DNA of 64,000 nt from Gammaproteobacteria bacterium (GCA_029246545.1 JAQWMX010000018.1:1-64000), one strand, 5' to 3'; counted from the first letter of the stretch, positions 44,921-55,288 are shown. Translations and numbers: made by a program. Notes: generated by a model not told the origin, from the sequence alone.

Positions 44921-45799
44921 TTATTCCAGAATTGTTACCTGAATTAGCTGAACTTCTTCTATAGGCTGATCTTGTTCATCAACTGGTGTGGCGCCGATGG
45001 CATCAAGTACATCCATACCCTGTCGAACTCTACCAAAAACAGTATGTTTACCCGCCAGCCACTCAGTATCAATTAAATTGATAAAAAATTGTGATCCGTT
45101 GGTATTAGGCCCAGAATTTGCCATAGCAATAACACCTCTAACCGGCATTCTAGAGGTAAGGGTTTGTGTATATTCATAGCCTTGGTTTTCATAAACATCT
45201 AAGACCGTTAAACTATTGATTCTGTCTTCAATAACCTCGTAATTATTTTCTATATCTTCCTGAGAGTTGATATTCATTTCGTCAAAGAGGGGTTCAAGAA
45301 TGACAGATTGAAATTGCGATTGTGAAGCTATCCTAAGAAAAGGATGAGGAGTACCTTCTTCATCTATTGCCACCATTCTATCCAGACCTAAACTACGAGC
45401 ATTGATTTCATCTTGAAACGAAAACCCCGGAGTTCCATTACCAATACCTGTTGGACTACCACCTTGAATCATGAAACCGTCGATGACACGATGAAAAATT
45501 AAGCCATCATAAAAAGGGCGTGTAACCATCGTTCCTGACTCTGGATCAAGAAAGGGTTTTTGACCTTGCGCTAATTCAATAAAATTTGCGACAGTTGCTG
45601 GTGCCTCTTTGGGAAATAATTCCAAAATCATAGTGCCCATAGAGGTTTGAATTTGAACTAGTAGGTTATCAGGATCTTCGCGTAAAGAAGCAATGTCTTG
45701 ATTATCTAGTTGATTAACTTGAGAAAAGGCTATTTGACCAATAAAAAGTTGGGCGGTAAATAGAAAGGCGAATAGGGTCTTATAGAGCGTGTGTTTCAT
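44921..45799 (-). CDS. Periplasmic cyclophilin-type peptidyl-prolyl isomerase
   Basis: The frame opens at 45856, but the ATG at 45797-45799 has AGGA seven bases upstream and leads into a signal peptide ([20 protein letters not shown], then AFSQ), so that start is used (292 residues). The cyclophilin fold is clear: [37 protein letters not shown] and [20 protein letters not shown], with the catalytic Arg in FHRV and Phe in SQFFI. A Gln/Asn-rich insert of about 60 residues ([20 protein letters not shown]) separates the two halves of the fold; it is unusual. Assists folding of envelope proteins. Confidence 0.9.
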   Translation of the reverse strand: MKHTLYKTLFAFLFTAQLFIGQIAFSQVNQLDNQDIASLREDPDNLLVQIQTSMGTMILELFPKEAPATVANFIELAQGQKPFLDPESGTMVTRPFYDGLIFHRVIDGFMIQGGSPTGIGNGTPGFSFQDEINARSLGLDRMVAIDEEGTPHPFLRIASQSQFQSVILEPLFDEMNINSQEDIENNYEVIEDRINSLTVLDVYENQGYEYTQTLTSRMPVRGVIAMANSGPNTNGSQFFINLIDTEWLAGKHTVFGRVRQGMDVLDAIGATPVDEQDQPIEEVQLIQVTILE

Positions 45800-45895
45800 A
45801 AATCGGTCCTGCGTCGAAGATTCAAAATCAGTAACATACGACAGACACAGGGCCATTTACAAGGCTTGAAAGGCAAGCATTTACTATTATCTAGC

Positions 45896-46183
45896 TTAGT
45901 GAACAGTTTTTTTGTCAGAACCTTCTTCGAGCTCTTGTTGTGTGATTTCAACTACAAAGCTTTTTTCTTGTAGTTTCTTACTGGCCTCAACGCGTTCTTC
46001 AGCCTCAGCCTTTTTCAGATTTTCTTCGTCTTGAAATAATTCTGCATTGAGTGAAAGCTGTCTGCTGAGGTGTTGTTTCAGCCTGTCGACTACATGAGAC
46101 ATAACTTCCAAAGTCTGGCTCAGCTGATCCAATGTTATCAGGGTTTGTTCAGCGTTTTGTTCTACTTCTTTTTTGTCAGTCAT
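45896..46183 (-). CDS. Small coiled-coil protein of unknown function
   Basis: This 95-residue, strongly helical protein has heptad-like Leu spacing (LDQLSQTLEVMSHVVDRLKQ) and a Glu/Lys-rich C-terminal half. It has no cysteine, signal peptide or membrane helix. I do not recognise the family. It starts 50 bases downstream of the nrdB stop on the same strand, which suggests it is in the nrd operon and might be a small partner of the reductase, but that is only position. Confidence 0.6.
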   Translation of the reverse strand: MTDKKEVEQNAEQTLITLDQLSQTLEVMSHVVDRLKQHLSRQLSLNAELFQDEENLKKAEAEERVEASKKLQEKSFVVEITQQELEEGSDKKTVH

Positions 46184-46233
46184 CGCCTTCTCCTGAGTAT
46201 TAAAAAATGCTGCTTTATTCGTTAGCTCTAACC

Positions 46234-47550
46234 CTAATCCCAGTTAAGAGCTCCGCCGGTTTGATACTCGATAACTCTCGTCTCAAAAAAGTTCTTTTCT
46301 TTACGCAAATCCATAATTTCAGACATCCAAGGGAATGGGTTTTGCGCACCAGTAAACTGCTCGTTCAAGCCCAACTGATTAAGACGTCGGTTGGCGATGA
46401 ATTGCAGGTAATCTTCCATCATCGCTGCATTCATCCCGAGAACGCCACGTGGCATAGTGTCGCGGGCATATTCTATTTCCAGTTGAGTAGCTTCCAGAAT
46501 CATCTGGGTAGCCTGCTCTTTCATGTCTTCATCCCAAAGGTGAGGATTTTCAAGTTTGATTTGGTTAATCATGTCGATACCAAAATTCAGATGCATGGAC
46601 TCATCACGCAGAATGTACTGGAACTGCTCTGAAGTTCCGGTCATTTTATTGCGGCGCCCCATGGATAAAATTTGAGTGAAGCCGCAGTAGAAAAAGATCC
46701 CTTCTAAACAGCAATAAAAGGCGATCAAGTTCTTTAACAACATTTTGTCAGTCTCCGGCGTACCTGTGTTAAAAGTTGGGTCAGTAATTTCTTTCGTGTA
46801 CTTCAGTCCCCAAGATGCTTTTTTCGCAACCGAAGGCACTTCGTGGTACATATTAAAAATCTCACCCTCATCCATTGCCAGTGATTCTATGCAGTACTGA
46901 TAGGCATGAGTATGAATGGCTTCTTCGAAGGCTTGACGTAAAATATATTGACGACACTCAGGATTGGTTATCAAACGATAAATAGCTAATACTAGATTGT
47001 TGGCAACCAAGGAATCTGCCGTAGCAAAAAAGCCCAAATTTCGCTGAACAATTAGGCGTTCATCATCTGTTAAGCCATCTTCTGTTTTCCAGAGAGCGAC
47101 ATCAGCATTCATGTTAATTTCTTGTGGCATCCAATGATTTGCGCAGCCATCAAGGTATTTTTGCCAAGCCCAGTCATATTTAAAAGGGACCAATTGGTTT
47201 AAGTCAGCGCGACAGTTGATCATGCGTTTATCATCAACGGCTACACGTCCCGCTGAGACGGCTAATTCTTCATTGCCGGCATTAGGGTCCAGCTTCTCTA
47301 CAGCGGCTTTGGCTTGCTCAATAGCATTAAGTTGATCAGATGATAATCGAGTTTCTTGACTCGTATCGTCTGTATTTTCAATGATAACTTCAACTTCTGG
47401 AGCGCTAAGCTCTTCTGTTTCAGCTATTTCTGCTATTTCAGTAATAGGTGCTGGAGCCGATTCGGCAAAGTGCTCTGCAGCAGTATTGTTGGCAGCACCA
47501 GTAGAAGGTGCTGCATTTTCTTCGGCATTAAACTCATCCCAGTTCAACAT
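46234..47550 (-). CDS. nrdB: Class Ia ribonucleotide reductase, beta subunit
   Basis: R2-type diiron protein: ligands Glu210 and His213 with the radical tyrosine Tyr217 in [11 protein letters not shown], and further ligands in [10 protein letters not shown] and [10 protein letters not shown]. It supplies the tyrosyl radical to NrdA for deoxynucleotide synthesis. Unlike E. coli NrdB it has a roughly 95-residue acidic, low-complexity N-terminal extension (Glu, Ala, Thr-rich) before the body starts near [10 protein letters not shown]. The chain begins MLNWDEF and ends GGALNWD, so the same LNWD sequence occurs at both ends. The C-terminal copy should be the NrdA-binding tail. nrdA lies 94 bases upstream. 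Confidence 0.95.
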   Translation of the reverse strand: MLNWDEFNAEENAAPSTGAANNTAAEHFAESAPAPITEIAEIAETEELSAPEVEVIIENTDDTSQETRLSSDQLNAIEQAKAAVEKLDPNAGNEELAVSAGRVAVDDKRMINCRADLNQLVPFKYDWAWQKYLDGCANHWMPQEINMNADVALWKTEDGLTDDERLIVQRNLGFFATADSLVANNLVLAIYRLITNPECRQYILRQAFEEAIHTHAYQYCIESLAMDEGEIFNMYHEVPSVAKKASWGLKYTKEITDPTFNTGTPETDKMLLKNLIAFYCCLEGIFFYCGFTQILSMGRRNKMTGTSEQFQYILRDESMHLNFGIDMINQIKLENPHLWDEDMKEQATQMILEATQLEIEYARDTMPRGVLGMNAAMMEDYLQFIANRRLNQLGLNEQFTGAQNPFPWMSEIMDLRKEKNFFETRVIEYQTGGALNWD

Positions 47551-47644
47551 TGTTTAGACCTCTTTGATAATCTTTTTTATTCTTTATTTTTCTTATCGCT
47601 TCACAAAAATAGTTAAGCTTTTTATTTTTACTTCGATTGTGTAT

Positions 47645-50527
47645 TTACTGACAAGCTTCACAATCCGGATCATCAATTGAGCAGGCTTGGGGTACTTCGG
47701 CAGCAGCGCTGGCTGCAGATTCAGAACCCGAACCTAATCCCGACGAGACAGCATTTAATGTGCCACTGTTTACTGTTGATTTTTCAGTTGTGGTGGCTGA
47801 CATTGCGCGCAGGTAATAGGTGGTTTTTAAACCGCGATACCAAGCCATTCTGTAGGTAACATCAAGTTTCTTGCCGTTAGCTTCAGCAATGTAAAGATTG
47901 AGCGATTGCGCTTGGTCAATCCATTTCTGACGACGACTGGCAGCATCAACTAACCAACGTGGGTTGATTTCAAATGCAGTGGAGTAAAGTGTTTTCAAAT
48001 CTGCCGGTATGCGGTCGATTTTTTGCACACTACCTTCGTAATATTTCAGATCATTAATCATGACACTATCCCAAAGACCGGCTTTTTTGAGGTCATTTAT
48101 CAGAAATGGGTTTACCACAGTAAACTCGCCTGAAAGGTTCGATTTCACATATAAATTTTGATAAGTCGGTTCAATCGATTGCGATACACCTGTGATATTA
48201 GCGATGGTTGCAGTTGGTGCTATAGCCATAACATTAGAATTACGCATGCCTTTCGCTAACACTTGTTGGCGCAGGCCGTCCCAATTCAAAGTGCTGCTCA
48301 TATCGACTTCCATATACTGCTCGCCGCGCTCTTCTTGCAGCTTCTTGAGTGAGTCGATAGGTAAAACACCTTGGCTCCATAAAGAGCCCTCATAAGTTTC
48401 GTAGGTGCCACGCTCTTCAGCTAGTAGGGTGGATGCTTCAATAGCATGATAGCTAATGACTTCCATTGCACTGTCAGCAAAGCTCACTGCATTTTCTGAG
48501 CTGTAAGGAATTTTTTGGATATACAGAGAGTCCTGGAACCCCATAATGCCCATACCAACAGGTCGATGCCTTAAGTTTGATTTTTTCGCCTGCGGCACTG
48601 AGTAATAATTGATATCAATAACGTTATCGAGCATGCGAATAGCGGTATGGATGGTTTCTTTCAATTTGGTACGATCCAGGCCACGTTCAGTGACATGATT
48701 GACCAAATTAATTGAGCCTAAGTTACAGACAGCTATTTCGTCTTCGCTGGTATTCAAGGTGATTTCGGTACACAGATTAGAAGAATGAACTGTTCCAACA
48801 TGTTGTTGTGGAGAGCGAATATTGCAAGGATCTTTGAAAGTGACCCAAGGATGTCCAGTTTCAAATAGCATGGATAACATTTTGCGCCATAAATCTTTGG
48901 CCTTAAGTGTTTTATGCACGTAAATTTTTCCGTCACGAGCCAATTGTTCGTAATGCTCATAACGTTCTTCGAAGGCTTTGCCATAAAGATCATGTAGATC
49001 TGGAACTTCATTCGGTGAAAACAGAGTCCAATCGCCATCATCAAAAACTCGTTTCATGAATAGATCTGGAATCCAGTTGGCGCTATTCATGTCGTGGGCG
49101 CGACGACGGTCATCACCAGTATTTTTACGTAGTTCTAGAAATTCTTCGATATCTAAATGCCAAGTTTCGAGGTAAGAACAAACTGCTCCTTTACGTTTGC
49201 CACCTTGGTTAACGGCAACAGCTGTATCATTTACAACTTTCAAGAATGGCACAACGCCCTGTGATTTACCGTTAGTGCCTTTAATATAGGCACCTAAAGC
49301 TCGCACAGGCGTCCAGTCATTACCTAGTCCACCTGCCCATTTGGACAGCATGGCATTGTCATGAATAGCGCCATAAATACCACTTAAGTCATCTGGTACT
49401 GTAGTTAAGAAGCAAGAAGAAAGCTGAGGACGTAAAGTGCCCGCATTAAATAATTGTGGTGTTGAAGTCATGTAATCAAAGCTGGAAATCAGATTGTAAA
49501 ACTCAATGGCTTTACCTTCCCGATCTTCTTCATTGATTGCTAAGCCCATTGCTACTCTCATAAAGAATATTTGGGGTAATTCAAAGCGAGTTCCTTCACT
49601 TTGGATAAAGTAGCGGTCATAGAGAGTTTGTAATCCAAGATAAGTAAACTGCTCGTCACGCTCAGCAAGCAAGGCTTCACCTAAACGACTCAGGTCGAAC
49701 TCTAATAATTCAGGAGACAACAGCTCTAGCTCTGCTCCTTTTTCTAGATAAGGTTTTAGTACTGCAGCATAGCGATTATGCATTTCAGACTGGGTAGCGT
49801 TTTCGGCAATATCTAAAAAAGTTAGGGCTTCACTGCGCAAACTGTCTAATAGAAGACGAGCAGCAACATAAGAATAATTAGGTTCTTCTTCAACTAAGGT
49901 GCGAGCAGTCATCACCAACGATACACGCACATCATTGATATTAACGCCGGAATATAGGTTCTTCAGCGTTTCGTTATAGATAGCGTCGCCTGTTACATCT
50001 TCCAGACCCTCACAGGCTTCACTGATAACAGTTTGCAGGCGAGCAGTATCGAGTGACTGGCTGGAACCATCATCCATAGTGACCATGATATTGGAAGCAG
50101 TAGATGCACTTTCTGGTTCTTGTTGAGCTCGTTGTTTCGCATGTTCAGCACGATAAATAACATAACTTCTTGCTACTTTATGCTCACCGGAGCGCATCAG
50201 CATTAATTCTACTTGGTCTTGAATCTCTTCAATATGAATGCTGCCGCCTGAAGGCATGCGGCGCTGAAAAGTTACGGAAATTTCTTTGGACAATTTCAAA
50301 ACTGTTTCATGAACGCGTGATGATGCTGCTGCATTGCCTCCTTCTACGGCTAGATATGCTTTGGTAATAGCTATTGCAATTTTGCTTTCATCATAACTAA
50401 CAATTGAACCGTTGCGTTTAATTACTCGAAGTTGACCAGGTGCTGTTGCTTCTATACTGGGATCCTGGTTGTTGCTAACAGGAACTGATGTGGATGCTGA
50501 AGAGTCTGTTGATGTCTCAGTTTGCAT
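47645..50527 (-). CDS. nrdA: Class Ia ribonucleotide reductase, alpha subunit
   Basis: The 960-residue protein has two N-terminal ATP-cones: the first from about residue 33 (LRVIKRNGSIVSYDESKIAI), the second from about residue 145 (VTMDDGSSQSLDTARLQTVI). The barrel includes GGLGNDWTPVR, the active-site SNLCTEI, NLGSINLVNH and RHRPVGMGIMGFQD, and the chain ends with a redox pair CEAC. Two cones occur in Pseudomonas-type NrdA; E. coli has one. It reduces ribonucleoside diphosphates. nrdB follows. The upstream region holds an NrdR-like palindrome and DnaA boxes. Confidence 0.95.
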   Translation of the reverse strand: MQTETSTDSSASTSVPVSNNQDPSIEATAPGQLRVIKRNGSIVSYDESKIAIAITKAYLAVEGGNAAASSRVHETVLKLSKEISVTFQRRMPSGGSIHIEEIQDQVELMLMRSGEHKVARSYVIYRAEHAKQRAQQEPESASTASNIMVTMDDGSSQSLDTARLQTVISEACEGLEDVTGDAIYNETLKNLYSGVNINDVRVSLVMTARTLVEEEPNYSYVAARLLLDSLRSEALTFLDIAENATQSEMHNRYAAVLKPYLEKGAELELLSPELLEFDLSRLGEALLAERDEQFTYLGLQTLYDRYFIQSEGTRFELPQIFFMRVAMGLAINEEDREGKAIEFYNLISSFDYMTSTPQLFNAGTLRPQLSSCFLTTVPDDLSGIYGAIHDNAMLSKWAGGLGNDWTPVRALGAYIKGTNGKSQGVVPFLKVVNDTAVAVNQGGKRKGAVCSYLETWHLDIEEFLELRKNTGDDRRRAHDMNSANWIPDLFMKRVFDDGDWTLFSPNEVPDLHDLYGKAFEERYEHYEQLARDGKIYVHKTLKAKDLWRKMLSMLFETGHPWVTFKDPCNIRSPQQHVGTVHSSNLCTEITLNTSEDEIAVCNLGSINLVNHVTERGLDRTKLKETIHTAIRMLDNVIDINYYSVPQAKKSNLRHRPVGMGIMGFQDSLYIQKIPYSSENAVSFADSAMEVISYHAIEASTLLAEERGTYETYEGSLWSQGVLPIDSLKKLQEERGEQYMEVDMSSTLNWDGLRQQVLAKGMRNSNVMAIAPTATIANITGVSQSIEPTYQNLYVKSNLSGEFTVVNPFLINDLKKAGLWDSVMINDLKYYEGSVQKIDRIPADLKTLYSTAFEINPRWLVDAASRRQKWIDQAQSLNLYIAEANGKKLDVTYRMAWYRGLKTTYYLRAMSATTTEKSTVNSGTLNAVSSGLGSGSESAASAAAEVPQACSIDDPDCEACQ

Positions 50528-50659
50528 TGATGTAAAACTCCATAATTTGAGGTTGACTATTATTATTATTTAAATTCTTGCTAGGCATTAGAACGCCTGG
50601 CTGGCCTTGCGATACTTTTGTTCATGTTGCTTCAAATACTATATTTAGAAATATTACTT

Positions 50660-50679
50660 AAACACTATATATAGTGTTT
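50660..50679. promoter_or_regulatory. NrdR-box-like palindrome
   Basis: Half-site AAACACTATA is repeated as a perfect 20-base inverted repeat, matching the NrdR-box core ACACTATATATAGTGT. NrdR, an ATP-cone repressor, binds such boxes in front of ribonucleotide reductase operons. It is about 135 bases upstream of the nrdA start, where a repressor site is expected. Confidence 0.75.
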
Positions 50680-51007
50680 CCACCAAACCAGAGAATTCAC
50701 ATCTAGGTTTGGATCTTAACTTCAATGTTGACTATGTTTGATTCACTACGAGTTTAATGTGGGTAAATGATTATTAGCCATTAAGAATCATTAAAATCAC
50801 AAGATATAGTGCACTTACACAGACTGCGCCTACTATATCAGGGATTTTTTCTACTTGGCAAGTAAAAATGCTGTGTATTTTTTGTGGATATCTTGTGGGT
50901 AGTTATTTATAGCTTTGATATAGCGTATTGGGTTGGAAATATGAATTTATTGATAAAAACCCTTTTACTACATCTTGTGTTTAGGGTATTAGGGAAAACA
51001 AGGGCTT

Positions 51008-51016
51008 TGTGGATAA
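51008..51016 (-). promoter_or_regulatory. Consensus DnaA box upstream of nrdA
   Basis: The minus strand reads TTATCCACA, the exact consensus. A one-mismatch relative, ATATCCACA, is at 50883-50891. In E. coli the nrd operon is regulated by DnaA through such boxes, and the same arrangement is plausible here. Confidence 0.5.
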
Positions 51017-51239
51017 CTTTCAAGGAGTATATTGACATATTTTTATAAAAATCAGGCGAAATTACCCCTATTTGAAGCAAAATAAGCACGTAGTTTTACC
51101 CTGATTAATTTCAATTTATTACCTTTTCAATTTACGGCCTATAGGCGCAATAGAAATGTTCAGAATAAGAATCAACTTATTTAAAGAGGTGGGGATAGAA
51201 GATTTACCGTCGCGGCATCTCCAACAGCAGCAACAACAA

Positions 51240-51980
51240 TTATTTAGTAGAGGCGCCTATAAAGTTTGCTACAAAATCATTCGTAGGTTGTTGGCGTAGA
51301 GTTTGAGGTTCTCCCCATTGTTGTAATTCGCCACCATTCAAGACACCAATTTCATCGGCTACGGTGAATGCTTCAGTTTGGTCATGGGTAACCAAAATTG
51401 CGGTGATGTTGTTTTGTTTAAGAATATCTCTGACTTCTAGACTCAAAGAGCGTCGCAATTCTGTATCTAAATTTGAGAAAGGTTCATCCAGTAATAAAAT
51501 TAGAGGACTAGGCGCTAAAGCTCGAGCTAGAGCGACACGTTGTTGTTGCCCCCCGGATAACTGATGTGGATAGTAATTCGCATAATCTTGCAGTTTAATC
51601 ATCTGCAACAACTCGGCAATTTTGTTTGCTCGTTCAGCTTTATCTTTGTCCTGAATGCCAAAAGCGATATTGTCATTAACATTGAGATGTGGAAATAAAG
51701 CATAGTCTTGAAAGACCATGCCTACTTTTCTTTTTTCTGGGACAAGTGTATTAGTTGGTGTGCTAAGAACGTTTCCTGCAAGTTCAATTTCACCACCGTA
51801 AATAGGTTCAAAACCAGCAATTGCACGTAAAGCAGTAGTTTTCCCGCAACCGCTAGGGCCCAATAAACTGGCGATTTGCCCTGGTTTAACACTAAAGCTC
51901 AGGTCAGGAACGATGACTTTGTCATCATAGCGACAAGAGATTTGTTTTACGTTTAGTAGATTATTCACAGGGGCATTCAC
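51240..51980 (-). CDS. ABC transporter ATPase, FbpC/PotA-like, orphan
   Basis: Walker A LLGPSGCGKTT, Q-loop MVFQDYALFPHLNVNDNIAF, signature LSGGQQQRVALARALA, Walker B LLLDEPFSNLD and the H-loop VTHDQTEAFTVADEIGVLNG place it in the Fe3+/spermidine/sulfate family. The 246 residues lack the C-terminal regulatory OB domain seen in longer relatives. No permease or binding-protein gene is nearby; it sits between nrdA and argF, so it must work with a permease encoded elsewhere. FbpC-like Fe(III) uptake is the leading possibility, not proven. Confidence 0.85.
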   Translation of the reverse strand: MNAPVNNLLNVKQISCRYDDKVIVPDLSFSVKPGQIASLLGPSGCGKTTALRAIAGFEPIYGGEIELAGNVLSTPTNTLVPEKRKVGMVFQDYALFPHLNVNDNIAFGIQDKDKAERANKIAELLQMIKLQDYANYYPHQLSGGQQQRVALARALAPSPLILLLDEPFSNLDTELRRSLSLEVRDILKQNNITAILVTHDQTEAFTVADEIGVLNGGELQQWGEPQTLRQQPTNDFVANFIGASTK

Positions 51981-52019
51981 AAGAGGCTCACAAGGTTTCC
52001 ATAGGGCTTTTGTGACAGG

Positions 52020-52925
52020 CTATGAGCATAGCAGAAATTCTAATAAAGCTTTTTGTGCATGTAAGCGATTTTCAGCTTCTTCCCAGACCAATGATTCAGG
52101 CGCATCGATAACTTCAGCGCTGACTTCTTCACCACGATGTGCAGGTAGGCAATGAAGGAAGATAGCATCATCATTGGCGTGACTCATTAGTTCAGTCGTG
52201 ACTTCATAATCAGCAAAATCCACAAGACGCCTTTTCTGCTCTTCTTCTTGTCCCATTGAGGCCCAAACGTCTGTAGCTACTAGAGAAGATCCGCTCACTG
52301 CTTGTCGAGGATCTTTAATCAGTTGCACCCGATCTTTATTAGCATCGACTAAACTTTGCATGGGTTCATAACCTGGTGGGCAAGCAATAATTAATTCAAA
52401 GTCTAAAAGCTTGGCAGCATTGATATAAGAATTGCACATGTTATTGCCATCACCTATCCAACTGACTGTTTTACCTTGAATATCACCACGATTTTCAAAG
52501 TAGGTTTGCAAGTCGGCCAATAATTGGCAAGGGTGGAAAGTGTCGGTGAGACCATTGATGACTGGCACTGAAGAGTGTTCTGCCAAGGTTTCCACAGTGT
52601 CATGAGAAAATGTTCTGACCATGATGGCATCAACCATGCGTGACAATACTCGTGCTGTATCAGGAATAGGCTCGCCTCTACCGAGTTGAGAGTCAGCGGG
52701 TGAAAGAAATATAGATGAACCGCCAAACTGTGTCATGCCGGCTTCAAAAGACACGCGAGTTCTGGTAGAAGATTTCTCAAAGATCATCGCTAAGGATTTG
52801 TTCTTTAAAAACTCATGCTCAACACCTTCAGTCAGCATAAGTTTAAGCTCACTAGCACGAGAAATAATTTGTCTTAGTTCCTTGGTATTTAAATCCAACA
52901 GGCTTCTGAAATGTCTAATGCTCAT
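52020..52925 (-). CDS. argF: Ornithine carbamoyltransferase
   Basis: Motifs in order: carbamoyl-phosphate binding [52 protein letters not shown] and the ornithine loop [20 protein letters not shown]. This is the anabolic OTCase form (no PALO-insensitive insertion seen). Makes citrulline in arginine synthesis. It overlaps the end of argD by 11 bases, so argD-argF form an operon, a pairing also found in Pseudomonas. Confidence 0.95.
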   Translation of the reverse strand: MSIRHFRSLLDLNTKELRQIISRASELKLMLTEGVEHEFLKNKSLAMIFEKSSTRTRVSFEAGMTQFGGSSIFLSPADSQLGRGEPIPDTARVLSRMVDAIMVRTFSHDTVETLAEHSSVPVINGLTDTFHPCQLLADLQTYFENRGDIQGKTVSWIGDGNNMCNSYINAAKLLDFELIIACPPGYEPMQSLVDANKDRVQLIKDPRQAVSGSSLVATDVWASMGQEEEQKRRLVDFADYEVTTELMSHANDDAIFLHCLPAHRGEEVSAEVIDAPESLVWEEAENRLHAQKALLEFLLCS

Positions 52926-54099
52926 TACAAAACTCCTTAATTAGCAGAGTAAGGGTGTCGATGATTATCTGAGACTCAGCGTCGCTAATTATCAATGGCG
53001 GAAGTAACCGAATTACTTTATCCATTTGCACTGTGATTAATAAACCTTTTTCTCGCGCCAGATTAACGAGCTCTCCACAAGGAATTGAAAGCTCAATTCC
53101 TAGCATAAGGCCTAAGCCCCTAACTTCTTTGAATCCCGACATGTCAGCTAAGTTGTCTTGTAAGGCGGTACGTATTTTGTTGCCTTGTTGTTGAGCATTC
53201 TGCATTAGGTTTTCATCATGAATAGCTTGATTAACAGCTAGACCTGCAGCGCTGGCTAATGGGCTGCCACCAAAGGTGCTGCCATGATGACCGGGTTGCA
53301 TGACATCAATGGCCCTACCTCCAATTAAACAAGCGCCCACTGGGAAGCCATTGCCTAAGCCTTTGGCCGTTGTCAAAACATCAGGCTGTATTGAACTGTG
53401 TTGGAAGCTGAAATATAAGCCAGTTCTGCCATTACCAGTTTGAACTTCATCTAGTATATAGAGAAGATCATGCTCGTCGCATAATGCTTGTACAGCTTCA
53501 AGGTAGCTTGCAGTGCAAGGGTTGATACCGCTCTCGCCTTGGATAGGTTCTAGCATAATTGCAACGACACCTGAATTTTCAGACAGACACTTATCTATGG
53601 CTTCAACATCATTTAAAGGAACTCTAAGAAAGCCTTCAAGCAAGGGGGCAAAGCCTTCTTGATGTTTAGTGTTATAAGTAGCACTTAAAGAACCCATGCT
53701 CCTGCCATGAAAGGCGCCTTCCATAACAATAATTTGTGGTAGGGCTATGCCTTTATTGTGGCCATACATTCGGGCTACTTTTATAGCAGCTTCATTGGCC
53801 TCAGTACCTGAATTTCCAAAGAAAACTTGTTGCATGCCTGAATCCTGGCAAAGCTTAGCAGCAAACTTTTCTTGCAAAGGAATGCTATAGAGATTCGTAG
53901 TGTGAATGAGTTTTTGACTTTGCTCTATTAGAGCCTTAGTAAAAGCAGGGTGTTTATGGCCGAGCGGGCACACAGCAATGCCGCTAATGGCATCAAGGTA
54001 TTTGTTCCCGGCAGTGTCGTACAGCCAAACTCCTTCGCCATGATCGAAAGCGATGGGGTATCTATTATAGGTCGGCATTAAGTGCTTGCTCTGTTCCAT
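52915..54099 (-). CDS. argD: Acetylornithine aminotransferase
   Basis: Class III aminotransferase with PLP-binding [20 protein letters not shown], Asp in [16 protein letters not shown] and the Schiff-base lysine in [19 protein letters not shown]. It makes N-acetylornithine from the semialdehyde and, in many bacteria, also works as succinyldiaminopimelate aminotransferase. Start is ATG with the usual [19 protein letters not shown] leader. Its stop overlaps argF. Length 394 residues. Confidence 0.93.
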   Translation of the reverse strand: MEQSKHLMPTYNRYPIAFDHGEGVWLYDTAGNKYLDAISGIAVCPLGHKHPAFTKALIEQSQKLIHTTNLYSIPLQEKFAAKLCQDSGMQQVFFGNSGTEANEAAIKVARMYGHNKGIALPQIIVMEGAFHGRSMGSLSATYNTKHQEGFAPLLEGFLRVPLNDVEAIDKCLSENSGVVAIMLEPIQGESGINPCTASYLEAVQALCDEHDLLYILDEVQTGNGRTGLYFSFQHSSIQPDVLTTAKGLGNGFPVGACLIGGRAIDVMQPGHHGSTFGGSPLASAAGLAVNQAIHDENLMQNAQQQGNKIRTALQDNLADMSGFKEVRGLGLMLGIELSIPCGELVNLAREKGLLITVQMDKVIRLLPPLIISDAESQIIIDTLTLLIKEFCNEH

Positions 54100-54294
54100 T
54101 GAAATATCTTTAATCTGTTAAACGCAAAAGGGCAGCGCGAGCTACCCTAATTAAAGAGCGATTTTAGCAGAAAATAGCCTAGGTGCCACTAATTATCATT
54201 TATTTGATCTGTGTCGGAACTGATAATTATTAGTCTTGTATCTTTATACAGCAGCCCAAGAAACACTGGGGCATTTTTGATAGGAGAGATAAAG

Positions 54295-54498
54295 ATGATT
54301 CATAATGTAGGCATGCAAGACAAGTTGATACGAGTGACTATCGGTTTATTTTTTCTGATTATTGGTTTGAATACCGGTATTACTACCTTTTGGGGTTTAA
54401 TTGTAGCCATTATAGGTTTTATAGCAGTAGTAACAGCTGCCGTAAGTTTTTGTCCAGCTTATAAAATTATAGGTTTCAATAGCAAAAAGTCAGAATAG
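54295..54498 (+). CDS. Small DUF2892-type membrane protein
   Basis: The 67-residue protein begins MIHNVGMQDKLIRVTIGLFF and has two transmembrane helices (LIRVTIGLFFLIIGLNTGIT, WGLIVAIIGFIAVVTAAVSF), then a conserved-looking CPAYKIIGF end, as in YgaP-type DUF2892 proteins. The open frame extends upstream to 54211, but GGAG eight bases before the ATG at 54295 and the family start decide it. A Fur-like sequence (TGATAATTATTAGTC at 54221-54235) lies upstream. Confidence 0.75.
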   Translation: MIHNVGMQDKLIRVTIGLFFLIIGLNTGITTFWGLIVAIIGFIAVVTAAVSFCPAYKIIGFNSKKSE

Positions 54499-54554
54499 TT
54501 TTTCAAAGCAAAGAATAGTGACTACTTAGACTGGTGAATAGTAGCTGTTGTGTT

Positions 54555-55184
54555 TTATTCTTCCTCGGCGCTGGGCATAAGTGCATTATCAATGTCATTT
54601 GCGCGTTGATAAGCATCACGATCGTTTAGCTTGGCGAGATACTTTTCAAATTCAGGCAGCTTCGGTAGTGTGTTAAATTGCATACCCCACCCAATATGCG
54701 AGCCTAGATAAACATCTGCTGCGCTAAATTTTTCTCCTGCAATATAATTAACGCCAGTAAGACTTTGCGCCAGAACTTTAACCAATAGGTCGTAATTTCC
54801 ATAACCTGCCATACCTTGTGTCTTGGGATCATCAGGTACTTCAAAACCTAGGCTTTTATTCATTAATGCGGATTCCAACGGGCCTGCGGCAAAAAATAAC
54901 CATCGGTAATATGCATCCCTTTCGTTCAAGGCAGGAGCTAGTCCGGCTTCAGGGAAAGCGTCTGCAAGATAGGCCAGAATTGCCGGCGTTTCAGTAATGT
55001 TTTTCCCTAGGTGAGAAATGGTAGGTACCTTACCCATTGGGTTGATTGAAATAAAAGGTTCAGTTTTCATGGCTGTGCCATATTCAATGACTTCAGTCCG
55101 GTATTTACATCCTAGCTCTTCAAGCATCCACCGCACGATGCGTCCACGGGACATTGGATTGGTATAGAATATTAGATCACTCAT
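54555..55184 (-). CDS. Glutathione S-transferase family protein
   Basis: The thioredoxin-fold N-terminal domain begins LIFYTNPMSRGRIVRWMLEE and contains INPMGKVPTISHLGKNITET, the cis-proline glutathione-binding site and Glu-Thr/Ser specificity pair. The all-helical C-terminal domain (about residues 90-205) has EKFSAADVYLGSHIGW. Catalytic serine or cysteine near Ser12/Arg13 is likely (NPMSRGR), typical of bacterial beta-like GSTs. Substrate is unknown. It is divergent from hyuB. Confidence 0.87.
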   Translation of the reverse strand: MSDLIFYTNPMSRGRIVRWMLEELGCKYRTEVIEYGTAMKTEPFISINPMGKVPTISHLGKNITETPAILAYLADAFPEAGLAPALNERDAYYRWLFFAAGPLESALMNKSLGFEVPDDPKTQGMAGYGNYDLLVKVLAQSLTGVNYIAGEKFSAADVYLGSHIGWGMQFNTLPKLPEFEKYLAKLNDRDAYQRANDIDNALMPSAEEE

Positions 55185-55288
55185 GGTTAACTCTCATTGG
55201 TGAATTATTATTTTATAGAATACATATTTAATGAATAAAATACCGTATGTTTAGAGAAAATTTAACTGTCACAAGATGGTAAGAAAGT

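Larger units (their letters stand above)
50528..51239. other. Long intergenic region upstream of nrdA
   Basis: These 712 bases hold no convincing gene. They are AT-rich and contain the NrdR-like palindrome and DnaA-box sites listed separately, near-consensus DnaA 9-mers, and probably the nrdAB promoter. A weaker NrdR-like site (CACAAGATATAGTGC, about 50798-50812) has a second partial copy (TACTATATCAG) about 33 bases away. Confidence 0.5.

Noticed and set aside
50907-51089. Minus-strand open frame of 60 codons upstream of nrdA
   Set aside because: No ribosome binding site or leader; it runs across DnaA-box-like sequence and is likely regulatory DNA.
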